NCBI RefSeq assembly: GCF_003052585.1
Contig: NZ_QASN01000002.1
Location: 186,001 to 250,000 of the forward strand
DNA from: Pseudomonas mangrovi
GTDB taxonomy: Bacteria; Pseudomonadota; Gammaproteobacteria; Pseudomonadales; Pseudomonadaceae
Direction of reading: 5' to 3'
Length of the DNA: 64,000 nucleotides
In this document: positions 45,299-56,773 of the stretch, piece after piece
How positions within the stretch are numbered: the stretch's first letter is position 1
How the letters are laid out: each line of letters starts with the position of its first letter
Made by a program: the position numbers and the translations under genes
The notes under the pieces: generated by a model
What the model saw: the letters and a program-made list of their open reading frames with translations, nothing else
The model's database searches: none
What the model was told of the DNA's origin: nothing

Positions 45299-45331
45299 CG
45301 CCGACTTTTCATTCTCGACACCTGCCGACCC

Positions 45332-46306
45332 ATGAGCCAAGCCGACGAACTCATCAGCTCCGCCCAGCGCACCATCCGCCTCGAGATCGAAGCCGTGCAG
45401 CAACTGCTGCCACGCCTGAATGCCGGTTTCGTCAAGGCCTGCGAGCTTATCCTGACCAGCAAGGGGCGGGTAGTAGTGGTCGGCATGGGCAAGTCCGGAC
45501 ATATCGGCAACAAGATCGCCGCGACCCTCGCCAGCACCGGCACCACGGCGTTCTTCGTGCACCCGGCGGAAGCCAGTCACGGCGATATGGGCATGATCAC
45601 GCGCGATGACGTCGTCCTGGCCCTGTCCAACTCCGGCAGCACAGCGGAAATTCTCACCCTGCTGCCGCTGATCAAGCGCCTCGGCATCACCCTGATCAGC
45701 ATGACCGGCAACCCCGACTCGCCGCTGGCGAAGGCTGCCGAGATCAATCTCGATGCCCGCGTCGCCCAGGAGGCCTGCCCGCTGAACCTTGCGCCAACCT
45801 CATCTACCACCGCCTCGCTGGTGCTGGGCGACGCCCTGGCCATCGCCCTGCTCGAGGCCCGCGGCTTCACCGCCGAGGACTTCGCCTTCTCACATCCTGG
45901 TGGCGCGCTTGGCCGCCGCCTGCTGCTGAAGGTGGAGAACGTCATGCACGCCGGCGAAGAACTGCCACGCGTCGTGCTTGGCACCCTGCTGCGCGATGCG
46001 CTGCTGGAGATGACCCGCAAGGGCCTTGGCATGACCGCGGTGGTCGATGACCAGGGAACCCTGGCCGGCGTATTCACTGACGGCGACCTGCGCCGCGCGC
46101 TGGATCGCGGCATCGATGTACGCAATGTCGAGATCGACAGCGTGATGACCCGTCACGGCAAGACCGCCCGCGCCGACATGCTTGCCGCCGAAGCACTGAA
46201 GATCATGGAAGACCACAAGATCAGCGCACTGGTGGTGGTCGACGACGAGGATCGCCCGACCGGCGCCCTGAACATGCATGACCTGTTGCGCGCCGGGGTG
46301 ATGTAA
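45332..46306 (+). CDS. kdsD: KdsD, arabinose-5-phosphate isomerase
   Basis: 324 residues. Converts ribulose 5-phosphate to arabinose 5-phosphate, the first precursor of KDO in LPS. Seen: SIS domain (about 35-180) with VVGMGKSGHIGNKIAATLASTG (split here for length: GMGKSGHIG then KIAATLAS), EASHGDMGMI and APTSSTTASLVLGDALA, followed by two CBS motifs (about 205-324). The ATG at 45332 gives MSQADELISSAQ. No strong Shine-Dalgarno. Confidence 0.97.
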   Translation: MSQADELISSAQRTIRLEIEAVQQLLPRLNAGFVKACELILTSKGRVVVVGMGKSGHIGNKIAATLASTGTTAFFVHPAEASHGDMGMITRDDVVLALSNSGSTAEILTLLPLIKRLGITLISMTGNPDSPLAKAAEINLDARVAQEACPLNLAPTSSTTASLVLGDALAIALLEARGFTAEDFAFSHPGGALGRRLLLKVENVMHAGEELPRVVLGTLLRDALLEMTRKGLGMTAVVDDQGTLAGVFTDGDLRRALDRGIDVRNVEIDSVMTRHGKTARADMLAAEALKIMEDHKISALVVVDDEDRPTGALNMHDLLRAGVM

Positions 46307-46830
46307 TGAACGACGATCTGCAACAACGCGCTCGCGGCATCCGCCTGGCGATCTTCGATGTTGACGGCGTACTGACTGACGGCCGCCTGTACTTCCTCAC
46401 CGACGGCAGCGAGTTCAAGACCTTCAATACGCTGGACGGCCATGGCATCAAGATGTTGATTGCCTCAGGGGTACGCACCGCGATCATCAGCGGCCGCTCC
46501 ACCCCGGTAGTCGAGCGCCGCGCACGCAATCTGGGCATCCAGCACCTGTATCAGGGTCGCGAAGACAAACTGGCAGTACTGGACGAGCTGCTCGGCGAGC
46601 TTGGGCTAGGCTACGAAGCGGTAGCCTACCTGGGCGACGACCTGCCGGACCTGCCGGTGATGCGCAGGGTGGGACTGGGAATGGCAGTGGCCAGCGCCGA
46701 TGGTTTCGTCCGCAAGCATGCCCACGGCGTCACCCAGGCCCGCGGCGGAGAAGGCGCCGCGCGCGAATTCTGCGAACTGATCATGCGCGCCCAGGGCAAC
46801 CTGGCCGCCGCCCAAGAGGCCTACCTGTAG
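46306..46830 (+). CDS. kdsC: KdsC, KDO 8-phosphate phosphatase
   Basis: 174 residues, HAD superfamily without a cap (C0 type, tetramer). Nucleophile motif FDVDGVLTDG near 17-26, ISGRSTPVV (motif II region) and LGDDLPDLPVM (motif IV). Hydrolyses KDO-8-P to KDO. Start overlaps the kdsD stop (TAATG), so translation is coupled. Confidence 0.97.
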   Translation: MNDDLQQRARGIRLAIFDVDGVLTDGRLYFLTDGSEFKTFNTLDGHGIKMLIASGVRTAIISGRSTPVVERRARNLGIQHLYQGREDKLAVLDELLGELGLGYEAVAYLGDDLPDLPVMRRVGLGMAVASADGFVRKHAHGVTQARGGEGAAREFCELIMRAQGNLAAAQEAYL

Positions 46831-46844
46831 GCCCTAGCGAGTTG

Positions 46845-47420
46845 ATGAACGTGCGAAAACTACGCCTCACCCTGCTTGTCATCCTGCTGGTCGGAGTGTT
46901 CGGAGCCCTCGGCTACTGGAACATTCGCCCGGAGAGTTTTCTGCAGACCCCGCGTGTGGCGGAGCAGCCGAACAACGCCATCGATTTCTACGTCGAGGGC
47001 GCTCGCACCCTGCAGTTCCAGGAGGACGGCGCCCTGCATTACGAGATGACCGCCAGCCGCCTGGAGCATGCCCAGGACAGCGATATCACCTTCGTCACCG
47101 ACCCCTTGATGCACCTGCACCGCGGCCAGCCGCACCCGTGGGTCATCCGCAGCGCGCGTGGCGAGGTGGCACCCAAGGGCAGTGAGGTGGAGCTGATCGA
47201 CAACGTGCGCATCGAGCGCACCGACGCCAAGGGCCGCCCGACCATCCTCACCAGTTCGCGCATGACACTGTTTCCGGACAAGGAATATGCGCAGACCCGG
47301 CAAGCCGTTAGAATCGACGCCGCCAATGGGGTGACCACGGCACAGGGAATGAAAGCGTATCTGAATGACGGCAGGATGATCCTGCAGTCCAACGTAAGAG
47401 GCCAGCATGAGGTTCGTTAA
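46845..47420 (+). CDS. lptC: LptC, LPS export bridge protein
   Basis: 191 residues. One N-terminal membrane segment (about 8-25, LTLLVILLVGVFGALGYW) and a periplasmic beta-jellyroll (LptC/OstA family, NAIDFYVEGARTLQFQEDG, YEMTASRLEHAQDS). Receives LPS from LptBFG and passes it to LptA. I use the ATG at 46845; the TTG just before it is unlikely. Overlaps lptA by 14 bases. Confidence 0.94.
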   Translation: MNVRKLRLTLLVILLVGVFGALGYWNIRPESFLQTPRVAEQPNNAIDFYVEGARTLQFQEDGALHYEMTASRLEHAQDSDITFVTDPLMHLHRGQPHPWVIRSARGEVAPKGSEVELIDNVRIERTDAKGRPTILTSSRMTLFPDKEYAQTRQAVRIDAANGVTTAQGMKAYLNDGRMILQSNVRGQHEVR

Positions 47421-47949
47421 AACCCTCCCCCTATTGCTCGGCCTGGGTGCCGCGCTTGGAAGCGCAAGCACCTGGGCACTGCCCGATGACCGCGAGCAGC
47501 CGATCCGTGTACAGGCCGACAGCGCCGAACTCGATGATCGCCAGGGCGTTGCCGTGTATCACGGCAACGTCATCATCACCCAGGGCTCGATGAAGATCAC
47601 CGGCGACAAGGTGACCATCACCCAGACCGCCGACGGCGATATCGATGTCTTCACCTCGGTGGGCAAGCCGGCCTATTACGAGCAGCGCCCGGCCGCCGAC
47701 AAGGACCTGGTCAAGGCCTACGGCCTGACCATCCAGTACTTCGCCGCGAACGAGCGCATCGTGCTGATCGATCAGGCCAAGGTCATCCAGGAAGGCAACA
47801 CCTTCGAAGGCGAGAAGATCGTCTATGACACGCGCCGCCAGATCGTCAACGCCGGCCGCGCCAGCGGTGCTGCGCTCACCAGCCCGCGTCCGCGCATCGA
47901 CATGGTCATCCAGCCGAAACCGAAACCGGCACAGCCGCAGGACCCGTAA
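47407..47949 (+). CDS. lptA: LptA, periplasmic LPS bridge protein
   Basis: 180 residues: signal peptide ending near STWA, then the LptA/OstA jellyroll with [25 protein letters not shown] (seen in two blocks: [12 protein letters not shown] and [12 protein letters not shown]) and [20 protein letters not shown]. Forms the filament that carries LPS across the periplasm; called LptH in P. aeruginosa. Proline/lysine-rich tail. Confidence 0.95.
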   Translation: MRFVKTLPLLLGLGAALGSASTWALPDDREQPIRVQADSAELDDRQGVAVYHGNVIITQGSMKITGDKVTITQTADGDIDVFTSVGKPAYYEQRPAADKDLVKAYGLTIQYFAANERIVLIDQAKVIQEGNTFEGEKIVYDTRRQIVNAGRASGAALTSPRPRIDMVIQPKPKPAQPQDP

Positions 47950-48674
47950 TGGCGATTCTGAAAGCCCAGCACCTGGCCAAGAGCTACAAGGGGCGCCAGG
48001 TCGTCCGCGACGTCAGTCTGTCGATCGAGAGCGGTCAGATCGTCGGCCTGCTCGGTCCCAACGGCGCCGGCAAGACCACCTGCTTCTACATGATCGTGGG
48101 ACTGGTGAAGGCCGACCAGGGGCGTGTACTGATCGACCAGAGCGACGTGACCCATCTGCCGATGCATGGTCGCGCCCGCGCCGGCATCGGTTATCTGCCG
48201 CAGGAAGCATCGATCTTTCGCAAGCTGAGCGTCGCCGAGAACATCATGGCGATCCTCGAGACGCGCAAGGATCTGGACCGCAGCGCCCGACGCAAGAAGC
48301 TCGAGGAACTGCTGCAGGAGTTCCACATCAACCACATTCGCGACAGCCTAGGCATGAGCCTGTCCGGCGGCGAACGTCGGCGCGTCGAGATCGCCCGGGC
48401 ACTGGCCACCTCGCCCAAGTTCATCCTGCTCGACGAACCCTTTGCCGGCGTCGACCCGATCTCGGTCGGCGACATCAAGCAGATCATCCATCACCTCAAG
48501 GCCAAGGGCATCGGCGTCCTGATCACCGACCACAACGTCCGTGAAACGCTGGATATCTGCGAGACGGCCTACATCGTCAACGATGGCCAGCTCATCGCCG
48601 AGGGCGATTCCGCAACCATCCTGGCCAATCAACTGGTCAAGGAAGTCTATCTGGGTCACGAGTTCCGCCTCTGA
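47949..48674 (+). CDS. lptB: LptB, LPS export ABC ATPase
   Basis: 241 residues. Walker [11 protein letters not shown]-loop [14 protein letters not shown], signature [15 protein letters not shown], Walker [17 protein letters not shown] and H-switch [12 protein letters not shown]. Drives LPS extraction by LptFG. Overlaps the lptA stop by one base. Confidence 0.98.
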   Translation: MAILKAQHLAKSYKGRQVVRDVSLSIESGQIVGLLGPNGAGKTTCFYMIVGLVKADQGRVLIDQSDVTHLPMHGRARAGIGYLPQEASIFRKLSVAENIMAILETRKDLDRSARRKKLEELLQEFHINHIRDSLGMSLSGGERRRVEIARALATSPKFILLDEPFAGVDPISVGDIKQIIHHLKAKGIGVLITDHNVRETLDICETAYIVNDGQLIAEGDSATILANQLVKEVYLGHEFRL

Positions 48675-48681
48675 CGCTGAA

Positions 48682-48705
48682 GGCGCGTTCCGCACGGGAC
48701 GCGCC
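48682..48705. other. GC-rich hairpin between lptB and rpoN
   Basis: GGCGCGT (48682-48688) pairs with ACGCGCC (48699-48705), with CC/GG pairs inside. Eight bases after the lptB stop, no T-run; it may attenuate read-through into rpoN or stabilise the lptB transcript end. Confidence 0.4.
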
Positions 48706-48764
48706 GACCCCATCCGCACCGCTGCAGCCAACCCGTTTCAGTACTAGGCAAAGCCGCCAGGATC

Positions 48765-48780
48765 AGGCATATAATTTGCT
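48765..48780 (+). promoter_or_regulatory. sigma54-type -24/-12 element enclosing a sigma70 -10 box, upstream of rpoN
   Basis: AGGCATATAATTTGCT: GG at 48766-48767 and GC at 48778-48779 have the exact sigma54 spacing, with GGCA and TTGCT matching the -24 and -12 consensus. TATAAT at 48770-48775 lies in the spacer and looks like the sigma70 -10 of rpoN, although its -35 is poor. It is 79-94 bases before the rpoN ATG. Confidence 0.5.
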
Positions 48781-48858
48781 TATTGGCGGCGCCCTGGCGC
48801 CTCGTAGTCATTCAGCGCTACCGCTCCAGCGCACAGCAAAAGGTACGAACTCCCTGCC

Positions 48859-50364
<1,506 letters not shown>

Positions 50365-50448
50365 TCTCTAATTGACCCACGCCAAGGTGTTCCGCAGACA
50401 GGCCCGTTAGCCTGTCTCACATTACCCGGGCAACAAGGAGAAAGCGGT

Positions 50449-50757
50449 ATGCAAGTCAACATCAGTGGACATCAGCTGGATGTGACCGACGCCCTTCGCG
50501 ACTACATCGTCGAGAAGCTCAGCAAACTGGAGCGACACTTCGACAAGATCACCAACGTGCAGGTCATCATGGAGGTCGAGAAGCTCAAGCAGAAGATCGA
50601 AGCGACATTGCACATTGCTGGCGGTGAAGTGGTTGCCAATGCAGAGCACGACGACATGTACGCAGCCATCGACCTCCTCACCGACAAGCTCGACCGCCAG
50701 CTGATCAAGCACAAGGAAAAGCAGCTCGACCGCCTGCAAGGCGCTTCGGCCCGCTGA
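50449..50757 (+). CDS. hpf: Ribosome hibernation promoting factor, short type
   Basis: 102 residues, the short HPF/YfiA fold: MQVNISGHQLDVTDALRDYI at the start, then HFDKITNVQVIMEVEK and ADAEHDDMYAAIDLLTDKLDRQL-type helix (seen as DDMYAAIDLLTDKLDRQL). Promotes 100S ribosome dimers in stationary phase together with RMF. GGAG-type ribosome binding site upstream. Conserved partner of rpoN. Confidence 0.96.
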   Translation: MQVNISGHQLDVTDALRDYIVEKLSKLERHFDKITNVQVIMEVEKLKQKIEATLHIAGGEVVANAEHDDMYAAIDLLTDKLDRQLIKHKEKQLDRLQGASAR

Positions 50758-50768
50758 TCCCCTCCCCC

Positions 50769-51233
50769 ATGATCCGACTCGAAACCATCCTGACCCCCGG
50801 CCGTTCCCTGGTGAACGCGCCGGGCGGCAGCAAGAAACGCGTTCTTGAACAGGTAGCCCAGCTGGTCGCCCGCGACCGTCCCGAGCTGGATGCCCAGACC
50901 CTTTTCGAAAGCCTTGTCGCCCGCGAGAAACTCGGTTCCACCGGGTTCGGCAACGGCATCGCCATTCCCCACTGCCGCCTCCCCGGCTGCGACGCGCCAC
51001 TCAGTGCGGTACTGCACCTGGAGACGGCCGTCGACTATGACGCCATCGATGGCGCGCCGGTTGATCTGCTCTTCGTCCTTCTGGTACCGGAAGCAGCGAC
51101 CGACGCGCATCTGGAGCTGCTGCGCCAGATCGCCAGCATGCTCGACCGCAGCGAAGTACGTGAGCGGCTGCGCCAGGCCCCGAGCAATGAAGCGCTCTAC
51201 CAGGTGGTAGTCGACGCGCAGAACGGTAACTAG
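50769..51233 (+). CDS. ptsN: PtsN, EIIA-Ntr of the nitrogen phosphotransferase system
   Basis: 154 residues, EIIA type 2 fold. Phosphorylated on His68 in GIAIPHCRL. Receives phosphate from PtsP through PtsO and regulates potassium transport, sigma54 promoters and stress traits. Seen also: [19 protein letters not shown]. Located between hpf and rapZ as usual. Confidence 0.97.
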   Translation: MIRLETILTPGRSLVNAPGGSKKRVLEQVAQLVARDRPELDAQTLFESLVAREKLGSTGFGNGIAIPHCRLPGCDAPLSAVLHLETAVDYDAIDGAPVDLLFVLLVPEAATDAHLELLRQIASMLDRSEVRERLRQAPSNEALYQVVVDAQNGN

Positions 51234-51253
51234 CCGCACAGAGGGTCACTGCC

Positions 51254-52108
51254 ATGCGCCTGATCATCGTCAGCGGCCGCTCCGGTTCAGGCAAGAGCAC
51301 AGCCCTCGACGTTCTCGAAGACAACGGCTTCTACTGCATCGACAACCTTCCCGCAGGACTGCTGCCGGAGCTGGCCGAACGCGCGCTGCTGCATACCGAG
51401 CTGCTGCATCCGCTGGTTGCAGTATCCATTGACGCACGCAATCTGCCGAGCCAGCTCAAGCGCTTTCCCGAGCTGCTGGAGGAAGTCCGCGCTCGCCACA
51501 TCCAGTGCGACGTGCTCTACCTCGACGCCGACGCGGAAACCCTGTTCAAGCGCTTCTCGGAAACCCGTCGCCGTCATCCGCTGACCAACGAGAACCGCTC
51601 CCTGGCCGAAGCGATTCATGACGAATCGCAGCTGCTCGGTCCGATCATCGACCTGGCCGACCTGAAGATCGACACCACCCATCTGAACCTCTATCAGCTG
51701 GGTGACATGCTCAAGGTCCGTCTGCTCAACCGGCCCGAACCGACCACTGCCTTCCTGGTCGAATCATTCGGTTTCAAGCGCGGCATGCCGGTCGATGCGG
51801 ATCTGGTCTTCGACGTTCGCTGCCTGCCCAATCCCTACTGGATTCCCGAGTTGCGCGAGCATTCGGGCAGGGATCAGCCCGTCATCGAATATCTGGATGC
51901 GCAGGCCGACGTGCAGGAGATGTATCACGACATCTGCACCTACCTGCAGAAATGGCTGCCGCGCTTTGCCGCGAGCAACCGCGCCTACGTGACCATCGCC
52001 ATCGGCTGCACCGGCGGCCATCACCGCTCGGTCTACCTCTCCGAGCGCCTGGGCAAGGTGCTCAAGGATCAACTGAAGAACGTACAGGTTCGCCACCGCG
52101 ACCTTTAA
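51254..52108 (+). CDS. rapZ: RapZ, RNA-binding P-loop protein
   Basis: 284 residues. Walker [10 protein letters not shown] (8-16), [35 protein letters not shown], and the C-terminal domain with [18 protein letters not shown] and [16 protein letters not shown]. In E. coli RapZ guides RNase E to the sRNA GlmZ and so tunes GlmS, the entry to amino-sugar and peptidoglycan precursors; the Pseudomonas RNA targets are less clear. Confidence 0.96.
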   Translation: MRLIIVSGRSGSGKSTALDVLEDNGFYCIDNLPAGLLPELAERALLHTELLHPLVAVSIDARNLPSQLKRFPELLEEVRARHIQCDVLYLDADAETLFKRFSETRRRHPLTNENRSLAEAIHDESQLLGPIIDLADLKIDTTHLNLYQLGDMLKVRLLNRPEPTTAFLVESFGFKRGMPVDADLVFDVRCLPNPYWIPELREHSGRDQPVIEYLDAQADVQEMYHDICTYLQKWLPRFAASNRAYVTIAIGCTGGHHRSVYLSERLGKVLKDQLKNVQVRHRDL

Positions 52109-52117
52109 GGAATTGCG

Positions 52118-52390
52118 ATGCCTGCCTGCCAGATCACCATCATCAACAAGCTGGGCCTGCACGCCCGTGCCGCGGCCAAGTTCGTTGGCGTAGCCACCCG
52201 CTTCCCTTGCCAGGTTCGCGTCGGCCGCGAGCCACAGAGCATGGTCGACGGCAAGAGCATCATGGCGGTGATGATGCTCGCCGCCGGCAAGGGCAGCGAG
52301 ATCCAGCTGCTCACCGAGGGCGACCAGCACGAGGAAGCGCTGGCGGCGCTGATCGAGCTGATCAACAACCGCTTCGACGAAGACGAGTGA
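52118..52390 (+). CDS. ptsO: PtsO (NPr), phosphocarrier of the nitrogen PTS
   Basis: 90 residues, HPr fold. Phosphorylated His15 in NKLGLHARAAA and the MVDGKSIM loop with Ser47. Carries phosphate from EI-Ntr (PtsP) to PtsN. Ends the rpoN operon; the next gene, pmbA, converges on it. Acidic tail DEDE. Confidence 0.97.
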   Translation: MPACQITIINKLGLHARAAAKFVGVATRFPCQVRVGREPQSMVDGKSIMAVMMLAAGKGSEIQLLTEGDQHEEALAALIELINNRFDEDE

Positions 52391-52434
52391 GGCGCAAGCC
52401 AGGCGCTGCCGCAGCTCTGGCCTGACAGCCTGGC

Positions 52435-53787
52435 TCAGCTGCCCGCAACCGTCATCCGCTCGATCAGCACCGAGCCGGTGCAGATGTTGCCGCGCCGCTC
52501 GAGATCGCTGCCCACCGCCAGCACCTGACGGAACATGTCGCGCAGGTTGCCGGCGATGGTCACCTCCTGCACCGGAAACTGGATCTCGCCATTCTCCACC
52601 CAGTAGCCACCGGCACCACGCGAATAGTCGCCGGTGACCAGGTTCAGCCCCTGCCCCATCAGCTCGGTGACCAGCAACCCGCGGCCCATCTGACGGATCA
52701 GCGCGGCCTGATCCTGATCGCCATGAGTGACAAAGACATTGTGCACACCGCCGGCATTGGCCGTGCTCGGCATGCCCAGCTTGCGCCCGGAGTAGGTACC
52801 CAGGACGTAGGAGACCAGCTCGCCATCCGCAACGAAAAACTTGCTGTAGGTAGCCAGGCCATCACTGTCGAACGAGGCGCTTCCCAATGCCTGCGGCAGA
52901 TGGGGACGCTCGTCCAGGCTCAGCCACTGGGGAAACAGCTGCTCGCCCAGCGCCCCTTCGAGGAAGGACGCATTGCGGTAGAGATTGCCCCCGGCGATCG
53001 CCGAAAGCAGGTGGCCGAACAGACCGCTTGCCAGCTCCGCACTGAACAGCACCGGCACCTCGCAGGTCGGCACCGGTCGGGCACCGAGGCGCCGCACCGC
53101 TCGCTCGGCGGCCTTGCGACCGATCGACAAGGGATCGGCCAGGCGCTCACCGATGCGACCGCTGTCGTACCAGTAGTCACGCTGCATCTGCCCCTCGCCC
53201 TCGGCGATCATCACGCAGCTCAAGCTATGCCGGGTGCTGGCGTAACCGCCGATGAAGCCACGGCTGTTGCCATAGATGCGGCAGCCCTGATGGGTGCTCA
53301 GGTAGGTGCCATCGGCATTGCGGATACGCGGATCGAAATCGAACGCCGCCGCTTCGCAAGTCAGCGCCCGCTCGATGGCCTGCTCCGGACTGATATCCCA
53401 CGGATGCCAGAGATCCAGGTCCGGAAGACTGTCTGCATCGGCCAGTTGCTGCGCCTCCGGAAGCCCGGCGAAGGAATCTTCCGAGGCGTGCCTGGCGATG
53501 GCCAGTGCTGCAGCCACGGTTTCGCGAATGGCCTCGTCGCCATCCGCCGAGGTGCTCGCACTACCCTTGCGCTGACCCAGATAGAGGGTGATGCCAAAAC
53601 CCTGATCGCGATTGAACTCGACCGTCTCCACCTCGCGCTGACGCACCGTCGTCGACAGCCCCTGCTCGAGCGAAACCGACACCTCGCAGTCGGTCGCTCC
53701 CTGCTGTCGCGCTTCGTCGATGATGCGTGCGACGCGCTCCTCGAGCAGCGGCAATGCCTGCGGCCCAACGGCCTGTACTGAATCCAT
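52435..53787 (-). CDS. pmbA: PmbA (TldE), partner of the TldD metalloprotease
   Basis: 450 residues, TldD/PmbA family without the zinc motif. With TldD forms a heterodimer that trims unfolded peptides and matures some microcins. Seen: [32 protein letters not shown]-type N-terminal domain and the C-terminal [29 protein letters not shown]. No catalytic HExxxH, as expected. Converges with ptsO; there is no strong terminator between them. Confidence 0.97.
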   Translation of the reverse strand: MDSVQAVGPQALPLLEERVARIIDEARQQGATDCEVSVSLEQGLSTTVRQREVETVEFNRDQGFGITLYLGQRKGSASTSADGDEAIRETVAAALAIARHASEDSFAGLPEAQQLADADSLPDLDLWHPWDISPEQAIERALTCEAAAFDFDPRIRNADGTYLSTHQGCRIYGNSRGFIGGYASTRHSLSCVMIAEGEGQMQRDYWYDSGRIGERLADPLSIGRKAAERAVRRLGARPVPTCEVPVLFSAELASGLFGHLLSAIAGGNLYRNASFLEGALGEQLFPQWLSLDERPHLPQALGSASFDSDGLATYSKFFVADGELVSYVLGTYSGRKLGMPSTANAGGVHNVFVTHGDQDQAALIRQMGRGLLVTELMGQGLNLVTGDYSRGAGGYWVENGEIQFPVQEVTIAGNLRDMFRQVLAVGSDLERRGNICTGSVLIERMTVAGS

Positions 53788-53883
53788 CGATGTTCTCCTG
53801 GTCAGGTCCGAACGCCACCTGTGACGGCAGCGGCAAGGCCTGAGCTGCTGTTATCATGGCGGCCATTTCGAATGGACACCGCC

Positions 53884-54402
53884 ATGGCTGAATCTCACGA
53901 CGACTTCTCCGAGGAGAAGAGCAAAACCCAGGTCAAACGCGAGCTGCACGCACTGCAGGAGCTCGGCGAACGCCTGACTACCCTCAAGGCCGACATGCTC
54001 GCTCGGCTGCCGCTGACCGACGGCCTGCGCAAGGCGCTAGAAGAAGCACCCAAGCACACCGCCCACGCGGCGCGCAAAAGGCATATCCAGTTCATCGGCA
54101 AGCTTCTGCGCGATCAGGACCTGGACGCAATCCATACGCTGCTGGAGCAGGTCGATAGCTCCACGCGCCAGTACAACGAGCGCTTTCACGCACTGGAACG
54201 CTGGCGCGACCGCATCACGGCAGAGGGCGACGCGGCCATCGAGGCGTTCGTCGCACTCTATCCCGAAGCCGACCGGCAGCACCTGCGTGGACTGGTCCGC
54301 CAGGCCCAGCACGAAGCCGCGCGCAACAAACCGCCAAGCGCCGCTCGCAAGGTCTTCAAGTACATCCGCGAGCTGGACGAGGTCCAGCGCGGCCTCAAGT
54401 GA
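53884..54402 (+). CDS. darP: DarP (YjgA), 50S assembly factor
   Basis: 172 residues from ATG 53884 ([16 protein letters not shown]). Helical protein of the DUF615 family; shared core [42 protein letters not shown] and C-terminal [17 protein letters not shown]. Acts late in 50S subunit maturation in E. coli. An ATG at 53872 is also in frame. Lies between pmbA and tldD on the opposite strand. Confidence 0.94.
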   Translation: MAESHDDFSEEKSKTQVKRELHALQELGERLTTLKADMLARLPLTDGLRKALEEAPKHTAHAARKRHIQFIGKLLRDQDLDAIHTLLEQVDSSTRQYNERFHALERWRDRITAEGDAAIEAFVALYPEADRQHLRGLVRQAQHEAARNKPPSAARKVFKYIRELDEVQRGLK

Positions 54403-54416
54403 TGCAGAAGGCCTCC

Positions 54417-54461
54417 AGCCACAAGCCGCGAGCAAAAGCGGCTCTCTGGCGGCTTGCGGCT
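54417..54461. repeat. Imperfect palindrome between darP and tldD
   Basis: AGCCACAAGCCGC (54417-54429) pairs with GCGGCTTGCGGCT (54449-54461) with one mismatch, around a loop with its own CGAGCAAAAGCGG stem-like part. It occupies the gap between convergent genes and ends next to the tldD stop. Shares AGCCACAAGC with 16294-16303. Confidence 0.5.
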
Positions 54462-55902
54462 ACGCTCCTGTCCCACCCACAGTGATCGAATCTATCTTCA
54501 GCGTCGGCTGGCCCACGCCGACCGGCACCGACTGGCCATCCTTGCCACAGGTGCCGACACCCGAATCCAGCGCCAGGTCGTTACCTACCATCGAAACCCG
54601 ACCCATGGCCTCGGGACCATTGCCGATCAGGGTGGCGCCCTTGACCGGCGCGGTGATGCGGCCGTCCTCGATCAGGTAGGCCTCGCTGGTGGAAAAGACG
54701 AACTTGCCGCTGGTGATGTCAACCTGACCACCGCCCAGGTTGGCGCAGTAGATGCCCTTCTTCACCGAACGGATGATTTCTTCCGGGTCACTCTCGCCAG
54801 CCAGCATGTAGGTATTGGTCATGCGCGGCATCGGCAGGTGCGCATAGGACTCACGGCGACCGTTGCCGGTCGGGGCCACGCCCATCAGCCGGGCGTTCAG
54901 CTTGTCCTGCATGTAGCCCTTGAGCACGCCGTTCTCGATCAGCGTGGTGTACTGGCTCGGGGTGCCTTCGTCATCCAGGCTCAGCGAGCCACGACGCCCG
55001 GCGAGGGTGCCATCGTCGACGATAGTGCACAGACTCGAGGCAACCTTCTCGCCGACCCGGCCGCTGTAGGCGGAGCTGCCCTTGCGGTTGAAGTCACCTT
55101 CCAGACCATGACCGACCGCTTCGTGCAGGAGCACGCCGGACCAGCCCGGCCCCAGCACCACCGGCAGGCTGCCGGCGGGCGCCGGACGCGCCTCGAGATT
55201 GACCAGGGCCTGGCGCAGCGCCTCGCGGGCATACCCCATGGCGCGGTCCTCGGCGAGGAAGTAGCGGTAGTCGCTGCGTCCGCCGCCACCCTGCCCACCG
55301 CGCTCGCGGCGGCCATTCTGCTCGACGATGACACTCACGTTGAAGCGCACCAGCGGTCGCACATCGGCGCCCAGCGCGCCATCCGCAGAAGCGATCAGCA
55401 CCTGATCCCAGACACCCGCGAGGCTCACGGTGACCTGCTTGATGCGCGGGTCGAGCGCGCGCGTGGCGGCATCTACGCGCTTGAGCAGTTCGACCTTCTC
55501 CGCCCGACTGATCACCTCGAGCGGATTGTCCTCCGCATACAGGCGCGTCAACGGCGTGGTTGCAAATGTCTGCACGCTGCCGCGCTGCCCCGAGCGCGCG
55601 ATCGAACGCGCCGCCCTCGCTGCGTGGCTCAGTGCTTCGGCGGTGATCGCATTGCTGTAGGCAAAGCCGGTCTTCTCGCCGGACAGCGCGCGCACGCCGA
55701 CGCCCTGGTCGAGATGGAAGCTGCCTTCCTTGACGATGCCGTCCTCGAGTACCCAGGCCTCGGATATCTGCGCCTGGAAATACAGGTCGGCGGCATCCAC
55801 ACCGGGACCGAGTAGCTCGTCCAGTACGCCTGGCAGGCTGTCCAGTGCCAGCCCTCCGGGACCGAGAAGGTGTCCGCTGACGCGGGAAAGCATGTCACTC
55901 AT
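54460..55902 (-). CDS. tldD: TldD, metalloprotease subunit
   Basis: 480 residues. Zinc motif HEAVGH at 260-265, followed by [11 protein letters not shown]. Works with PmbA/TldE to degrade unfolded peptides. Seen also: N-terminal [22 protein letters not shown] and C-terminal [21 protein letters not shown]. The ATG at 55900-55902 overlaps the nitrilase-family gene by eight bases. Confidence 0.98.
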   Translation of the reverse strand: MSDMLSRVSGHLLGPGGLALDSLPGVLDELLGPGVDAADLYFQAQISEAWVLEDGIVKEGSFHLDQGVGVRALSGEKTGFAYSNAITAEALSHAARAARSIARSGQRGSVQTFATTPLTRLYAEDNPLEVISRAEKVELLKRVDAATRALDPRIKQVTVSLAGVWDQVLIASADGALGADVRPLVRFNVSVIVEQNGRRERGGQGGGGRSDYRYFLAEDRAMGYAREALRQALVNLEARPAPAGSLPVVLGPGWSGVLLHEAVGHGLEGDFNRKGSSAYSGRVGEKVASSLCTIVDDGTLAGRRGSLSLDDEGTPSQYTTLIENGVLKGYMQDKLNARLMGVAPTGNGRRESYAHLPMPRMTNTYMLAGESDPEEIIRSVKKGIYCANLGGGQVDITSGKFVFSTSEAYLIEDGRITAPVKGATLIGNGPEAMGRVSMVGNDLALDSGVGTCGKDGQSVPVGVGQPTLKIDSITVGGTGA

Positions 55903-56773
55903 GTTCACTCCGGGGCGGACGACCGAGCACGGTCGTCGGCAAGATTCGTCTGTGGGACGCCAGCGGCATGCGCTGACGGATCGCCTGCTGCTCTTCGGCG
56001 TCACGCTGCGCCAGCAGTACCGCCTCGCCCTGTGCCTGCTCGGCAAGTATCCGTCCCCAGGGGTCGACGATCATCGACTGCCCATGGGTCTGACGGCCGC
56101 CGGGATGGATTCCGCCCTGACCGGCGGCGAGCAGATAGCACTGGGTTTCCAGCGCTCTGGCCCGCACCAGCACTTCCCAGTGCGCAGCACCGGTTACCGC
56201 GGTAAAGGCCGCCGGCGCACTGATCAGCTCGGCTCCGGCGGCCCGCAGGGCCGTATAGAGCTCGGCAAAGCGCAGATCGTAGCAGACGCTCATGCCCAGG
56301 CGCCCGACCGGCGTGTCCGCGAGCACCAGGTTGTCGCCGTGGGCGTAGTCGTCAGACTCGCGGTAGCGCCCACGACTATCGGCAACATCGACGTCGAACA
56401 GGTGCAGCTTGTCGTACCGCGCCACGCGCTGTCCCTGGGCATCGATCAGCAGACTGCAGGCGTGCGCCCGCGCATGCGGCTGTCCGTCCGGCGGCAGCGG
56501 CAGGGTACCCGCCACTATCCACACGCCCAGCTCGCGAGCTGCAGCCTTCAGCCAGGGCAGCACCGGGCCGACGCCCGTGGCCTCCGCTCGGCCCAGCGCG
56601 GCAAGATCCGGATGACCCATGGCGGCAAAGTTCTCCGGCAGCACCGCCAGCTGCGCCCCCGCTTCTGCCGCCCGTTCGAGCAGGCGACGGGCCACCTGCA
56701 GGTTCTGCTCCACCTGTGCACTGGAGACCATCTGCACGACGGCGAGATTTCCCGACACGACGCTCTGCCTCAT
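55895..56773 (-). CDS. Nitrilase-superfamily amidohydrolase (Nit-type)
   Basis: 292 residues. Catalytic triad Glu47 (LPENFAAMG), Lys122 ([11 protein letters not shown]) and Cys164 ([13 protein letters not shown]). The LHLFDVDV and [10 protein letters not shown] stretches are typical of the Nit1/deaminated-glutathione amidase branch, a metabolite-repair enzyme (family inference). Overlaps yhdP by four bases and tldD by eight, so it is in their operon. Confidence 0.92.
   Translation of the reverse strand: MRQSVVSGNLAVVQMVSSAQVEQNLQVARRLLERAAEAGAQLAVLPENFAAMGHPDLAALGRAEATGVGPVLPWLKAAARELGVWIVAGTLPLPPDGQPHARAHACSLLIDAQGQRVARYDKLHLFDVDVADSRGRYRESDDYAHGDNLVLADTPVGRLGMSVCYDLRFAELYTALRAAGAELISAPAAFTAVTGAAHWEVLVRARALETQCYLLAAGQGGIHPGGRQTHGQSMIVDPWGRILAEQAQGEAVLLAQRDAEEQQAIRQRMPLASHRRILPTTVLGRPPRSEHE

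Noticed and set aside
48682-48705. Hairpin after lptB as an intrinsic terminator
   Set aside because: Good stem but no T-run on the plus strand, so listed only as a hairpin.
48785-48798. Second GG-N10-GC sigma54-like match upstream of rpoN
   Set aside because: The sequence is GC-rich and lacks the A and TT positions of the consensus; kept only as a secondary note to the better site at 48765-48780.
52397-52435. AGCCAGG...CCTGGCT inverted repeat between ptsO and pmbA
   Set aside because: Stem arms are 25 bases apart with no T-run on either side; not convincing as a terminator or operator.
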